Below are positions 54,101 through 64,000 of a stretch of DNA of 64,000 bases, piece after piece (the first letter of the stretch is position 1; every line of letters starts with the position of its first letter). Where the stretch lies: NCBI RefSeq assembly GCF_020360975.1, contig NW_025408669.1, positions 6,448,001-6,512,000 on the forward strand. Direction: 5' to 3'. Below the pieces are notes generated by a model. That model saw only the letters and a program-made list of their open reading frames with translations, was not told the DNA's origin and searched no databases. Origin of the DNA: Hirsutella rhossiliensis (Eukaryota > Ascomycota > Sordariomycetes > Hypocreales > Ophiocordycipitaceae). Both the position numbers and the translations under genes were made by a program.

Positions 54101-55244
54101 GCGGGAGACTTTACTGGGCAGCCTGACTTCAAGCCATCGGCAGTCCGGAACCTTGAGAAGCGAAGCCGACGGTTGATGCAGCAAGGAGACATGAGGGGCT
54201 GGAAAATACAGGTTTTCCTTCGCACCTATTTGTCTGCGGTGGTCGAGGTTCCTCGCCCGACAGCTTACGACAGCCTGGGCGGCTTATCGGGAAATCTTAG
54301 GCAGCCTCTCCTGAGGGAGTTGGTAACTGCTACGACAAGAACTATGTGTAACAGTGACAGACGCCAGTATCTCAGAGAGCTCCTCGATGGATTCAAAAAC
54401 GACTCTGATACGGATGGCCAGGTTCTCGCCATCCAGACGGTTGTCGATCAACTAATAGGTTCGTCGGCCGCCCGGTTGCTTGCTAGACTGTAACTAAACC
54501 GTCGCAGATTCCGTCGAGGTTCATGAACGAGACGAGGGCTTCAACTTGGCCGCGGCCCATAGCGAGTTGACCTTGCTGCTGTTGCAGAAGCCGACCCACG
54601 CCCGCCAAGTATGCCACATTCTTCGGACTCTGCTTGAGAAGCGACCGCAGGCCATGGGTCAATGGAACGTCGAGGTCACCCTGAGCGCAGTCTGTGACCT
54701 ATGCTCGATGAGCACCGACGGGTCCGCCGTGCCCTTTGCGGAACTGTGCAAGCTGGTCGAAATCGTCATCAAGAAGCACAGACTTCGCCTGGAAGGTCAC
54801 TACCACATTCTTCTGAGCGCAATGCAGGCGCTCCTCTGCAATCTCGTCATCAAGCAGATCCCAGCGGATCGAAGCGACGAGCGCAGTCAGGTATCAAAGT
54901 CCCACGCCTACGCCCGGCTCATCAGCCTCATCTGCGAGCCCACTGCCGGCGCCGTCTCCCGCTCTCAGCTCCACAGTGCCCTGGACTCTGCCACGGATAC
55001 GGCCAAGCGCTCGGCCGGGCGGCACATGTTCCTCGTCTTGATGCAGTACGTCAAACTGCAGCTCGAGGAGAACGTCCCGAGAGCCGCGAGGGAGGCGCTG
55101 GAGCCGGCTATGAACTCGATATTCGACATTACGTCGCCCGAAGGGAGGAAGATACTCAATGATGCCATGGATGGCAGTGGAAGAGCGATCTTGAGGGAGA
55201 TGTTCAAGCGCTACGTCAAGTTTGGCAAATGGAGCGGCGTGTAG
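51134..55244 (+). CDS. URB2: Nucleolar pre-rRNA processing protein Urb2/Npa2
   Basis: Urb2 acts in early pre-60S assembly with the Npa1 complex and is needed for 27S pre-rRNA processing. Exons 51134-54458 and 54508-55244 (49-bp intron, GTTCGT...CGCAG, branch TAACTAA) give 1353 residues, within the family's range. Nearly the whole protein is helical and repeat-like, as expected for this scaffold. The C-terminal family domain is largely in exon 2: HARQVCHILRTLLEKRP, then KLVEIVIKKHRLRLEGHYHILLSAMQALL, ending in the helix before FKRYVKFGKWSGV. The start is uncertain: an ATG at 51089 abuts GTAAGA, and splicing to CTGCAG (51142) would replace the first three codons by one. The stop is 93 bp from that of the convergent TSC10 gene. 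Confidence 0.92.
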
Positions 55245-55337
55245 AGCGAAATCAGCATTATCATTACATATAGGGTATCTCGAGACAAAGCAGCTTTGTA
55301 CCACAGGCGCCCTGGGCACAGGTATTGGACGTTAATC

Positions 55338-56500
55338 TCAGTGCTTCTCGTAAGTGCTAGGGTGGCCATGCTTCTTGCCGTAGCTCCTGATCTTGCCATG
55401 CAAATCCATCTGGACAAAAAACCACAAGATGGACGCGAGCCAGGCGCCGAGCGTGTCGACAACCCAATTATTTCGAAAGGAGCCCCCGAGCACGCCCCAC
55501 CTCATCAGATGTCCCAAGAAGTTGACTGTGACGAAGTAGTCACCGTTTTCCAGCCCACGGATGGCGCTGTCGGCGACATGATCCGGGGTCTCCTTGGGGT
55601 CCGATGCTTCGAGGAGCTTGGTGATGGCCGGTTTGCTGCGGTTCTCGCGCTCAAACCCGGGGGAGAGGATGGTGCCCGGGTAGACGACATGAACCTTGAC
55701 GTTTTGCGGATACATCATGACTTCTTGGGAGATTGTATCGGCGAGACCGCGGAGTGCCCACTTTGACGGGGCGTAGGGGGCGTATCCTGGGATGGTGAAG
55801 AGGGCGACAACGCTCGTGGTCATGATGAGGTGCTTGGGCTCCTTTTCGACGGGGGCGTCGGCGGCAAGCCACTCGCGGAGGATTGCATGGGACATGTCGG
55901 CCGTGCCATAGAAGTTGACGTCCATTTGCCGACGCATCGACTCCATGTCCATGTCGACGAACAGCTCAGGCACCGACATGCCCGCCACGCACCAAACGAT
56001 GTCCGGGGACTTGCCATTGTTCCATCGCGTAGCTTCTTCAATGAGCGGTTGGGCGTACGAGGGCGCGGAGACGTCGGCGGAGATGTAGTGGAAGCGCTGC
56101 GTGCTCGGGTTCTTAGCAGCAGCCTGGATGTAGAGAGGTGAGAAGCTCGGTTAGCGACCTTGCTGGGCCCGTACGGGGGACGAGGGCGGATATGCGAACC
56201 TGGACGCTCGCGAGGGCTTCTTTGAGCTTGTCGACGCTGCGGGAGACTAGAATGATGTTTGCGCCCCGGGCCGCGAGCTTTTGCGCGGCGGACAAGCCCA
56301 TGCCCTCGGATGCGCCCGTGAGGAGAACGGTCTGCGGAAGCATCAGCCCAACAATCTGAGGCGCGAGAAGAGGCCAATAGACCAACCTTGCCCTCAACGG
56401 GCATCTTGTTGCCGCCGTAGATGCGCATTGCCGAAGCTGCAGCGGTGGCGAGCGTGATTGCTGCAAATAACAGGGACACGGTGCCCCACGATAATTCCAT
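55338..56500 (-). CDS. TSC10: 3-ketodihydrosphingosine reductase (Tsc10/KDSR)
   Basis: Second step of sphingolipid synthesis: NADPH-dependent reduction of 3-ketodihydrosphingosine to dihydrosphingosine at the ER. Minus-strand exons 56500-56387, 56331-56200 and 56123-55338 (introns 55 and 76 bp, all phase 0) give 343 residues. An N-terminal membrane anchor (about 5-25) precedes a short-chain dehydrogenase domain with the nucleotide motif TGASEGMG, the Arg of SRS that favours NADPH, Ser186, and the catalytic pair Tyr199 and Lys203 in YAPSK. The WALRGLADTISQE and HVVYPGTILSPGFE segments are those of KDSR rather than other dehydrogenases. A hydrophobic C-terminal segment (about 310-330) ends in a basic, ER-retention-like tail. 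It is divergent from the NRDE-2 gene. Confidence 0.94.
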
Positions 56501-56903
56501 GAGGCAAGACAGCCGATGGAGGCAGAGGATGGTGTCGAATGCCACGCTAATATGCTTCGCCAATCGGCGCGTATCTTGGTTGAATTGAAAGGGGAGCTTG
56601 TGCGGAGGGGAAAATCGCTGATGTTCTCCAGAGATCAAAGGCGGGTGAACCCCTACTTTTTAGTAACTTCAAGCTGTCACCTATCTTATCGGCGCGCCCT
56701 AGAATGCGGGTGGCCCCAAAAAGAACCGAAAGTAGCCATCTCTACCCTCCACGTGACGCTGCCAACCGCATCCCAAACCAGCAGACAAACACGCCGCCAC
56801 TCAAGCCTAACCTTTGAGGGATGTTTGCTTGCTGCGGATCCTGTGTCCTTGCAGGAAGAGAGGCGTGACGTGATCCATCCCCAGGACTCGTGCATCATGA
56901 GCC
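56501..56903. promoter_or_regulatory. Bidirectional promoter, TSC10 / NRDE2
   Basis: 403 bp between divergent starts. I see no clear TATA or other diagnostic element. Confidence 0.5.
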
Positions 56904-59900
56904 ATGGCTGCCGGAGACGACGATGACGGGAAGCTGAGCGTGCCCAAGTTCTCTTCTTTCAAGCCAAAGGGGTCGATTCCAAGCGCAGATGCTCAGAGCG
57001 GGAGACCCAAAGCTGAGCCAAGGGAAAAGGAGGAGCGTCGACATCGATCCAGCAGGCAGGATTACCGTTCGCAACATCGGCACCATAACCGTCATCGACG
57101 GGAGAGACCGCATCGGGAAGAGGAGCATCCCGACTCCCGAGACCGCGAGCAAACGCCCCGTCGTAGGGAAGAGCCCAAGCACCTGCCCGACAGAGGCGCT
57201 GTATCTTCTGTCCCTGGCCTCTTCGTCATCGATAAGAAAGGCGATCCGCTCATTAGAAAATATGGGCTGGAGCGGTCCAAGGTACCGTCATACTATCGCC
57301 TTCGTGGCGGCAGGGTTCTGGGCACAAATGGACGTCTCTTCCTGCACCACGACGGACCAAGAGAGGAATTCAGCCTGCTGTTTCCCGGGGAAAAGAAGCC
57401 TGGCTCCCGCGACACTGGTGGCTTAAGGTCGAGAGACTGGCAGAAGCGTGATCCTGTCAAGCTACGGGCGAGGAGAGGGAAATCACCTGAAGACGTCGGA
57501 GAAGGCTACCTGTCTTTGGTGAATCCAAAGAAACGCAAGAGACTTCACAAAAACAGCGACTCGTCCGACGCAGAGAATCAGCCGTCGTGGAGGTCGATTG
57601 AAGGCAAAGCGAAAGCAGTCCGAGACGTCAACAGTGATGCGCAGGAGAGCGAGGGCTCGTCGAGCGAGTCCGGTGTTTCGGACCATGATAATCCCCTGAA
57701 ATGGAAATCCATCCAGCTCAACAGACAGGTCAAAGATCATCCAGACGACATTGAAGCCTGGCTGGAGCTGGCCGACCACCAGGATGCTTTGCTGCGGGAG
57801 GGAGAGACGATTGACGACAGAGCCGCCGAGAACACGGCACACAGCTTTACCGAGATCAAAGTGCACCTGCTCGAGTCGGCACTCACCCACGCGTCACGCC
57901 CCGAAGATCGCCAGAGGGTCCTGGTGGCTCTCATGCGCGAAGGTCTCAAGGTCTGGGACAAAAACGTTGCGGCAAAAAAATGGTCCCGACTTTCCGACGA
58001 CGAGCTTCACAGTTTTGAGTTGTGGAAGACGCATCTGGACTATTCCATGTCGAGCATCGCCACATTTCAATACGAAGATATCAAGAAGATGATACTCAAG
58101 CGGCTTCATCAGGTTGTGTCGCGGTCAGGGCTTGAGTCGAAATGCGACCTAGAGGAGGCTATTTACATCTTCCTAAGAGCGACGAAGTTCTTCCGCGATG
58201 CCGGGTACAAAGAGCTCGCCGTGGCGGCATGGCAAGGCCTTTTGGAGCTCAATTTGTTCAAACCGGAGAACGCGCAGAGCCAGAGTGAGACGCTGGCCGC
58301 GTTTGAAAAGTTTTGGGAGGAAGAGAGCCCGAGAATCGGAGAGGCAGGTGCTCAAGGTTGGAGACACCGCGTCGAGAGCGGTGGATTCGAAGACGCGCCC
58401 TGGGCCGTGGCGGACAAAGAGCCCGCAGAGACGCGTTTGCGAGATCCATACCAAGCATGGGCAGCAGCCGAGCGCGCTCGAGGGAACAAGGCTTCGTTGC
58501 CAGCGAGAACCATGGACGCTGACACCGACGATGATCCTTTCAGAGTCGTGATGTACTCGGACATTGAACCATGGTTATTCGTCATTCCCCGGGCTGGATT
58601 ACCGCATGCGACTCCGCAGCTCATTGATGCCTTTTTGCTATCCTGCGGGCTTCCGCTTGCACTCAGATCCAACGACTGGCTGGAGACGGCGTACCACAGC
58701 CAGTTCCTGACGGGGACCAGCACTGATATGCGCCCACAGCCCGCCTGGGACGAGGCAGAATGTCAGGAAGCTTCGCAGAGAAGACCGCCTTCGTTCAGCA
58801 ATGGAAACTGCTGCGCAAGGATGTCTCCCGAGTTGCTTTTCAGCAGGAGCAGCTGGTTCCAGTACTTTGACGTGGCCGGCAAGGAACACGCTATTGACTT
58901 GTCTTGGGCGGAGACGGCGTTGAAGCAGCTCGTCCACTCGACCTGTATTTCGGACCTTGCCCTGTACTATCTGGGGCTCTGCTTTGCCAGGAAGCCCGAT
59001 CTCATCAAGAAACGAGCGAAGGCTCTCCTGACGAGATATCCTACCGACGTGCGGCTCTATAATGCCTATGCTTTGGCCGAGTTTGCCAACGGCAACGTCG
59101 AGATTGCGAGCATGGTGCTAACATCCGCACTCGAATCGCCAGAAGTAAGACACGATGTCGCTCTGCACCTCGAAGGCGGGCAGCAACTAACAAGAACTTA
59201 TCTTATAGCTGTCTGCGGCATCAACGGGATTTCTCCTGCTCAAGACATGGAGCTGGATAGAGCTGGAAAGTGGTGACAAGAAGATGGCAACGAAGCGTTT
59301 GTGTGCCTGTGTCGATGAGTCCTTGCGCAAGCCCAAACTGGGACAGGATGGTCTGTCGCCCGCGACGATTCTCAAGGCCCGTCAAGCCTTTACGTCCAAT
59401 GCCCAGCAGTGCCTGTACGAAGGGCAATGGGAAACCGCCAGCAGCCACGCTGAGTGTTTGGCGCTCTTGTCCTATCTAACAGGCGAAGGGGCGAGTGAGC
59501 CAATATCGGCAGGCCAAGGCAATATCTCGGCTGCCATGGATGTCGTCGAATCGATGTCAAAGGAGATGCGATTGCACGAATGCGGAAACGGTGCCAGCGA
59601 GCTGCTTTTCCAGTGGGCTTCGAGAATGCTTTACTCTCATGCTGCCAAAGGGTACGACCGGTCGGGTGTTGGCTGTTTTGGATTCATGAATACTGACTGC
59701 ATTGGCAGGCCATTTCGAAGAGTGTACGTGCGGGAGCAGCTGGCTCGTTTTATCGAAGGGTTCCCCCGAAACACCATCTTATTGAACCTTTTTGGATGGG
59801 CAGACGCGACCATACGGGTGGTTGACGAGACGCGACAGCTGCTCTACGACAAGGTGCTGGTAAAGAAGCACGACTCGGTGAGCAGCCGGGTGTTTGCCAT

Positions 59901-60243
59901 CCAACACGAGCTGGGCTCCGGCAACGCCAACAACACGCGGGCAGCGTTTGAGCATGCGATCTGTAGCGAGGTGTGCAAACACAACGTGATGCTCTGGGTT
60001 TGGTACGCTGGATTCTGCCAGTCACAGAAACAGCTACAAGCCCTGGCCAAGCGCGTGTTTTACCGAGCACTGGCGCACTGTCCGTGGTCCAAGGAGGTGA
60101 TGATGGAGGCATTTGTGACGCTGGTGCGCGGGCTGGAGCCGGACGAGTTGCGGTCCGTGTACGAAACCATGACGTCCAAAGGCTTGCGGATTCACGTGGA
60201 CCTCGACGAGTTTCTGGAGAGGACAAGCATGGGGGCTACGTAG
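56904..60243 (+). CDS. NRDE2: NRDE-2 family nuclear RNA-silencing/decay factor
   Basis: NRDE-2 (fission yeast Nrl1) binds the exosome helicase Mtl1/MTR4 and spliceosome factors and limits cryptic introns, R-loops and heterochromatin. Exons 56904-59144, 59209-59651 and 59709-60243 give 1072 residues. The first intron has a perfect AACTAAC branch; the second is 57 bp and in frame, so unspliced mRNA would still be translated. Residues 1-120 are a basic RS/RH/RE-rich tail. The family core begins near 265 with DNPLKWKSIQLNRQVKDHPDDIEAWLELADHQD and continues as helical HAT/TPR-like repeats (YIFLRATKFFRDAGY, YLGLCFARKPDL, LFGWADATIRVVDETR) to the C-terminus. The start is the first ATG of the frame, in GCCATGG context. 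Its relation to silencing of the nearby retrotransposon is unknown. Confidence 0.93.
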
Positions 60244-60663
60244 ATTTTGTATGGGGATCGTGAGCCGGAGATGAGTGAATCCAGATGATGCATTATGGAA
60301 GAAACCATACCACAGACGGTGTTTGCGGGGCATACAATTCTGTCCCTCGTCTCGCTCAGGCGCCAGGTCGCAGCTCTTCCGCTTTCGATAATGGGGGGAT
60401 GAAGCTGGATGCCGACTGTATCACTGTTGGGCTAACAAGACGGCATTGGAGATGCGAAGCACAATGACGCACGTGGGATCCACGAGACGCCCAAGTGGTC
60501 TTTGCGCCAGGTTATGTATCGCAAAATCATGGCTGACTGGCTCTGGTTCAGCTTCCTATACCTTGATTTAATGGGTCAAACAAGCAGAGCGTAACTACTT
60601 GTGACGCGAGGGACCCTTGTTGGGTCTTGCCTTGAGACCCTTGTTGGGTCGTGATAATTACGC
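60244..60663. other. Intergenic region with twin hairpins
   Basis: 3' flank of NRDE2 and upstream region of the broken beta-lactamase-like gene; the only structure seen is the pair of 15-bp inverted repeats at 60612-60650. Confidence 0.55.
60612..60650. repeat. Two identical 15-bp hairpin units
   Basis: GACCCTTGTTGGGTC occurs at 60612-60626 and again at 60636-60650. Each copy is itself an inverted repeat (GACCC and GGGTC around TTGTT). They end 13 bases before the first ATG of the downstream pseudogene. Confidence 0.8.
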
Positions 60664-62391
60664 ATGGGCCTCACGAGAACATATATTCTGGCTGCGACCG
60701 CCTTTCTCTTCACCACAATCGCCATCACGTCCGCCTTGAGGGAATTGTACCGGCCTCTGTCGGCTGTACCGTGGATTGGCTGTATGCCTAGCCCACCCAT
60801 CCCGCTCCCTATCTGTGTCCATATTCATAAGGACTGGCATCAGCTGCAGCCAGGCCACCGAACACCCTGACGAGCCTCTCATCGCGACTCGACGCTCTGC
60901 GTCCCAAGGTCGAGGAACTGATGCGCATTGGCGGCACGCCCGGCCTCTCGCTCGGTCTCATGCACCAGGGAAACCAGGTCTACTTCGCCAGTTACGGCTA
61001 CCGTGACGCGGAGCAAGGCCTGCCTCCAAACAGGAGACCATTCTCCCTGTTTGTTCCTTGACCAAGGCCGTTACTTCCGCTGCCGTGGGAATTCTGGTCG
61101 ATGAGAAAAAGGCTGCCTGGGACACGCTGGTCAAGGATGCTCTGCCTTCGCTTGACATCAAGGACGAGACTCTTCAGAACCAGATGACCATCGCCGATCT
61201 TCTCTGCCATCGGTCAGGCATGTCCTGGGGCGACAACCTCATCATTGGCACCGACAACAACATCCTCATCAGCGAAAAAGGCTCCATGACATATCTCAAC
61301 AGCCAGACGCGCCTCCTTCCCTTTCGTGGCCAATTTGCGTACAACAATCTAGCATATGAGCTTGCCGGCAAGGTCATCGAGGCGCTCAGCAAGGAGTCCT
61401 ACTTCGACTTTGTCCAGAGTCGGATTCTCGACCCATTGGGCATGACGCGCACCTACCTCAAGACCCCGCCGCCCGACCTGGACAACGTCGGAAAGTGCTA
61501 TAATGCTCCCGATGACGGGACTTCTGCACCCATTACTTGCGTCAAGGCCGGCGACGACTGGGTCGGAACCCCTCACGTGGGCATGCGAACCTGTGTCAGC
61601 GATCTCATGAAGCTGTACAAAGCTTTCATGAAAGGGTTCAACGATCAGTTCTCCACAGGCAACACGTCCACCGAAGGGCTACCCTTGAAGCAGGTCACCC
61701 AGCTGATGTCTGCCAAAATGTTCATGGATCAGCCTTCAAGAACGAGGCGTCCTATGGTTTCGGCTGGGGTCGCATTCAACTTCCCGGGAGAATGGGCCAA
61801 ATTGGTATCAACCCTGATTTGATGCCAGATGGCATGCCCATCGTCGGCAAGGGGATAACGCCACGCCTGGTCATTTTCCACCAGGGAAGTATGCCCGGTG
61901 TCCTCTCCCTCAACATGCTTCTTCCCGACACGGAAAGCGCTATTGTCATCTCGTCTAATGCCCTGGCTCTTAACGACGTTCCGGATTGGGTTGGGCAAAT
62001 GGTCCTGGAAGAGTTCCTCGAGGTCCCGGCGTCGGAGCACAATGACTACCTCGCGGCGGCCAAGACTTCCGCGAAAATGAGTCTCCAGTGGTATCCTAAT
62101 CTGATAAAGGAGCTTCAACAGGCTCAAAAGAATGGGACATGCCCACGGGAGCTCGACACGTACGCGGGAACATACTGGGATTCCCTCCACATCTTCAAAA
62201 TTGTCGTCACTGTAGAGGACAATCACCTCTACTGGGCTCTTCCGGGCCTTGAGTCGGAGAAGTTCCGTCTCACCCACTACGAGGACGACATCTTTACCTG
62301 GCTCCAGCCACGTAACGAACTATTGTGGACAGGGCCATTCCATATCCATACTCGTGGTTGTCCGAGAAGGTTGGCCCAGGCAGTGCTGTAA
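60664..62391 (+). pseudogene. Secreted or membrane beta-lactamase-like serine hydrolase, frame-shifted
   Basis: A relative of class C beta-lactamases and penicillin-binding esterases, a family often found among fungal secondary-metabolism enzymes. The N-terminus has a hydrophobic signal or anchor (YILAATAFLFTTIAI). Family blocks follow in three frames: PGLSLGLMHQGNQVYFASYGYRDAEQGLPPN, the nucleophile motif S-x-x-K (SLTK, near 61055), HRSGMSWGDN, the Y-x-N motif (YNN, about 61339), GMTRTYL, YGFGWG and the third box as HQG (about 61880) in place of KTG. Frame changes lie near 61035 (consistent with one lost C between PPN and the nucleophile) and near 61733. The 5' end up to 60860 also fits poorly, either an unseen intron or a third break. 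Neighbouring genes are intact, so true decay is more likely than poor sequence. Confidence 0.75.
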
Positions 62392-64000
62392 AAGGTCCCA
62401 TCGATCCCGCTCCGGAGACGCCCAGCCTGGTCCGGTCCCCTACTGCAACACAACCAGGGGGAATGGGTGGTGCTTCACATCGGCAAATGCACGCAGAAGA
62501 ATCCGGGCTCCTGGCTCGGGAGTAACGCCAGGCGCGACGTCTACAAGGGCACCGACGATGAAGGCCAGAGGTTTCCGATGAGACAGCTCAGCTCGGGCGG
62601 GCTCTGGAAGGGTCTACCCACGGAGCTGCGGCTTTGCTTCGACGTCGACTGGGCGGTGGAAGCTATTGCCAGAGAGCATCCGGTGAGCCAAGACAAACTC
62701 GTTCCAATCCGTTTCCGGGTGGCTTGGGATGCTGATGGAAGCCGGGACGTCGAGTCGGGGCACTCTGATGACGCGGGCGCTTCGTTCTGCGAACTTGAGC
62801 TGTGCTCGTTGCTTGCTGTGTGCCTCGACAGGTATGAGCGACTCGGCATGATTTCTGCACATTCCACCGGGCCAGCTGCCGGAAGATATCCAAACGCACG
62901 TGGCAGTAACTACGACTATCATCAGAGCGCTGGTCGAGCAGCTACGCGAGATGTAGAAGCATTCGGCTGGGGATCGAGCCCCCGAGAACGGGGAAGAGGG
63001 CCATTTCTTGTTGAGAGGCTGGTGCCAGCCCTGCACAGTTGAACACGATCCCTCAATGTGACTTGATTAGGCCAGGTGGTACACATGCTGGAGCTACTCC
63101 GTACGTGCTGAAAACATGGGATCACACCTTGTCATTCCTCAACGCCAGTTGCATGTTCATTGACCCTCTCATAATGTGTGTTGAATGTGACAGCAGGCGA
63201 AAAGGCGTTGTTCGGGTTCATGTCTGCGGTTTAAAAGTTTCGATGACAAAAGCCGAAATACTATACGCGAGGCCCTGATTAACTAACGCTAAGGGTTATT
63301 ATAGGGGTACTTTAGGGTAGGATAAGACTTTAAAAAGGATTCCTCTATTATATATATATATATATAAATAGTAATACCTAACAGTAATACTGTTGGAATA
63401 CTAACCTGCTGAGTAACCCGTGCAATCGGGATACCATCACGGTTCATGCACGACTCCACGTGACACCCTACCCCGCGATCAGGGCACGCAGCCCCGGCTG
63501 CATGCCCCCATTACCAGGTGCACATTCCGTTTCTTGTGAATAGCTTCCTCTTCCCTAGTTAGTTACAATTGAAGTCATCACCGGTTACCCTACCTGTCGT
63601 GACTGTGACTCAGCCTACAGCTTGTGCGCATGCGTATCTGTAGGCACATAGGTGCCTACCATCAAATACTCTTATTTATATGTCTATAAAGAACCTCCCG
63701 AGTCTGTGCACGTGACCAATCTCGTGATCTCCGCGATTCAGATCCGGCATGTCCCCCCGTCTCCCTTGCTGCCTCTATCACCGTTATCCTCGTCTTGGTT
63801 GGCACACCCTGTGGCGTCGAGCCCAAACGGATAATTCCCATACCTTGGTCTGTGACATCAAGCCATATACTTGGTGCCATGTCGGCCTAGGGTAGGCTCG
63901 AGGTCCGCCCATACCCGTCCATCATCCCATCACCACTTGCCAGCAGATGCGTCAACGGTGACTGGTGAACCCGTCCTGGCGGTTGCAGGAATACCAATCT
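62392..64000. other. Right-end region without a supported gene
   Basis: A plus-strand frame at 62467-63042 (191 codons) has no recognisable features and is not called. 63280-63420 is an AT-rich island with a (TA)n run. The rest is spacer with TAGGTGCCTACC near 63646-63660. Nothing else is seen. Confidence 0.45.
63346..63366. repeat. (TA)n microsatellite in AT-rich island
   Basis: About ten TA dinucleotides within a 140-bp AT-rich patch, unlike the GC-rich remainder of the window. Confidence 0.9.

Noticed and set aside
62467..63042. 191-codon plus-strand frame
   Set aside because: No recognisable motif; could be a fragment, but composition and lack of a promoter-like upstream region do not support a gene.

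Overview
This is a gene-sparse, GC-rich stretch of a filamentous ascomycete nuclear genome, most likely a Sordariomycete of the order Hypocreales. The evidence is short introns of 49-130 bp with GTAAGT-like donors and GCTAAC or CTGAC branch sites, long pyrimidine-rich leaders, families found in Pezizomycotina (DUF1640/CCDC90 protein, NRDE-2, filamentous-fungal C2H2 factor, beta-lactamase-like enzyme), and intergenic TACCTAGGTA-type palindromes. The species cannot be named from sequence alone.

Layout. 1-949 is the 3' end of a probable transcription factor. 2717-3340 (minus) is a one-pass membrane protein with two LPxY motifs. 3.4-10.1 kb has no gene I can support and ends in the pyrimidine-rich leader of a Puf3-type Pumilio protein (10083-13006). 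A mitochondrial DUF1640 protein (14075-15539) and the kinetochore subunit Nnf1 (16289-17405) follow. 18069-23483 is a complete but frame-shifted Ty3/Gypsy chromovirus with two apparently identical 236-bp LTRs, a CCACG target-site duplication and an 11-nt self-priming site.

23.8-25.2 kb (minus) is a PH-domain protein, followed by 5 kb without genes but rich in simple repeats. A dense housekeeping block then runs from 30.2 to 41.3 kb: G3BP/Nxt3-like stress-granule protein (minus), Mrt4 ribosome assembly factor (plus), U1-70K (minus), mitoribosomal mL43 (plus), triosephosphate isomerase (minus) and a C2H2 zinc-finger protein (minus).

41.3-47.5 kb is again long leader and intergenic sequence. 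Then come an unrecognised conserved protein (47492-48298), MICOS subunit Mic10 (minus) divergent from the nucleolar factor Urb2 (plus), 3-ketodihydrosphingosine reductase (minus) divergent from NRDE-2 (plus), and a beta-lactamase-like gene (60.7-62.4 kb) broken by at least two frameshifts. The last 1.6 kb holds no convincing gene and includes a small AT-rich island.

The genes form no pathway cluster. Themes are ribosome production (Mrt4, Urb2), mitochondria (DUF1640, mL43, Mic10) and RNA handling (Puf, G3BP, U1-70K, NRDE-2). I found no convincing new multi-gene system. The most informative items are the self-primed chromovirus whose LTRs match while its reading frames are broken, coding-like upstream exons that do not join in frame at 47.1-47.5 kb, and recurring intergenic palindromes. 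Exon boundaries were derived by hand from splice consensus and frame continuity.
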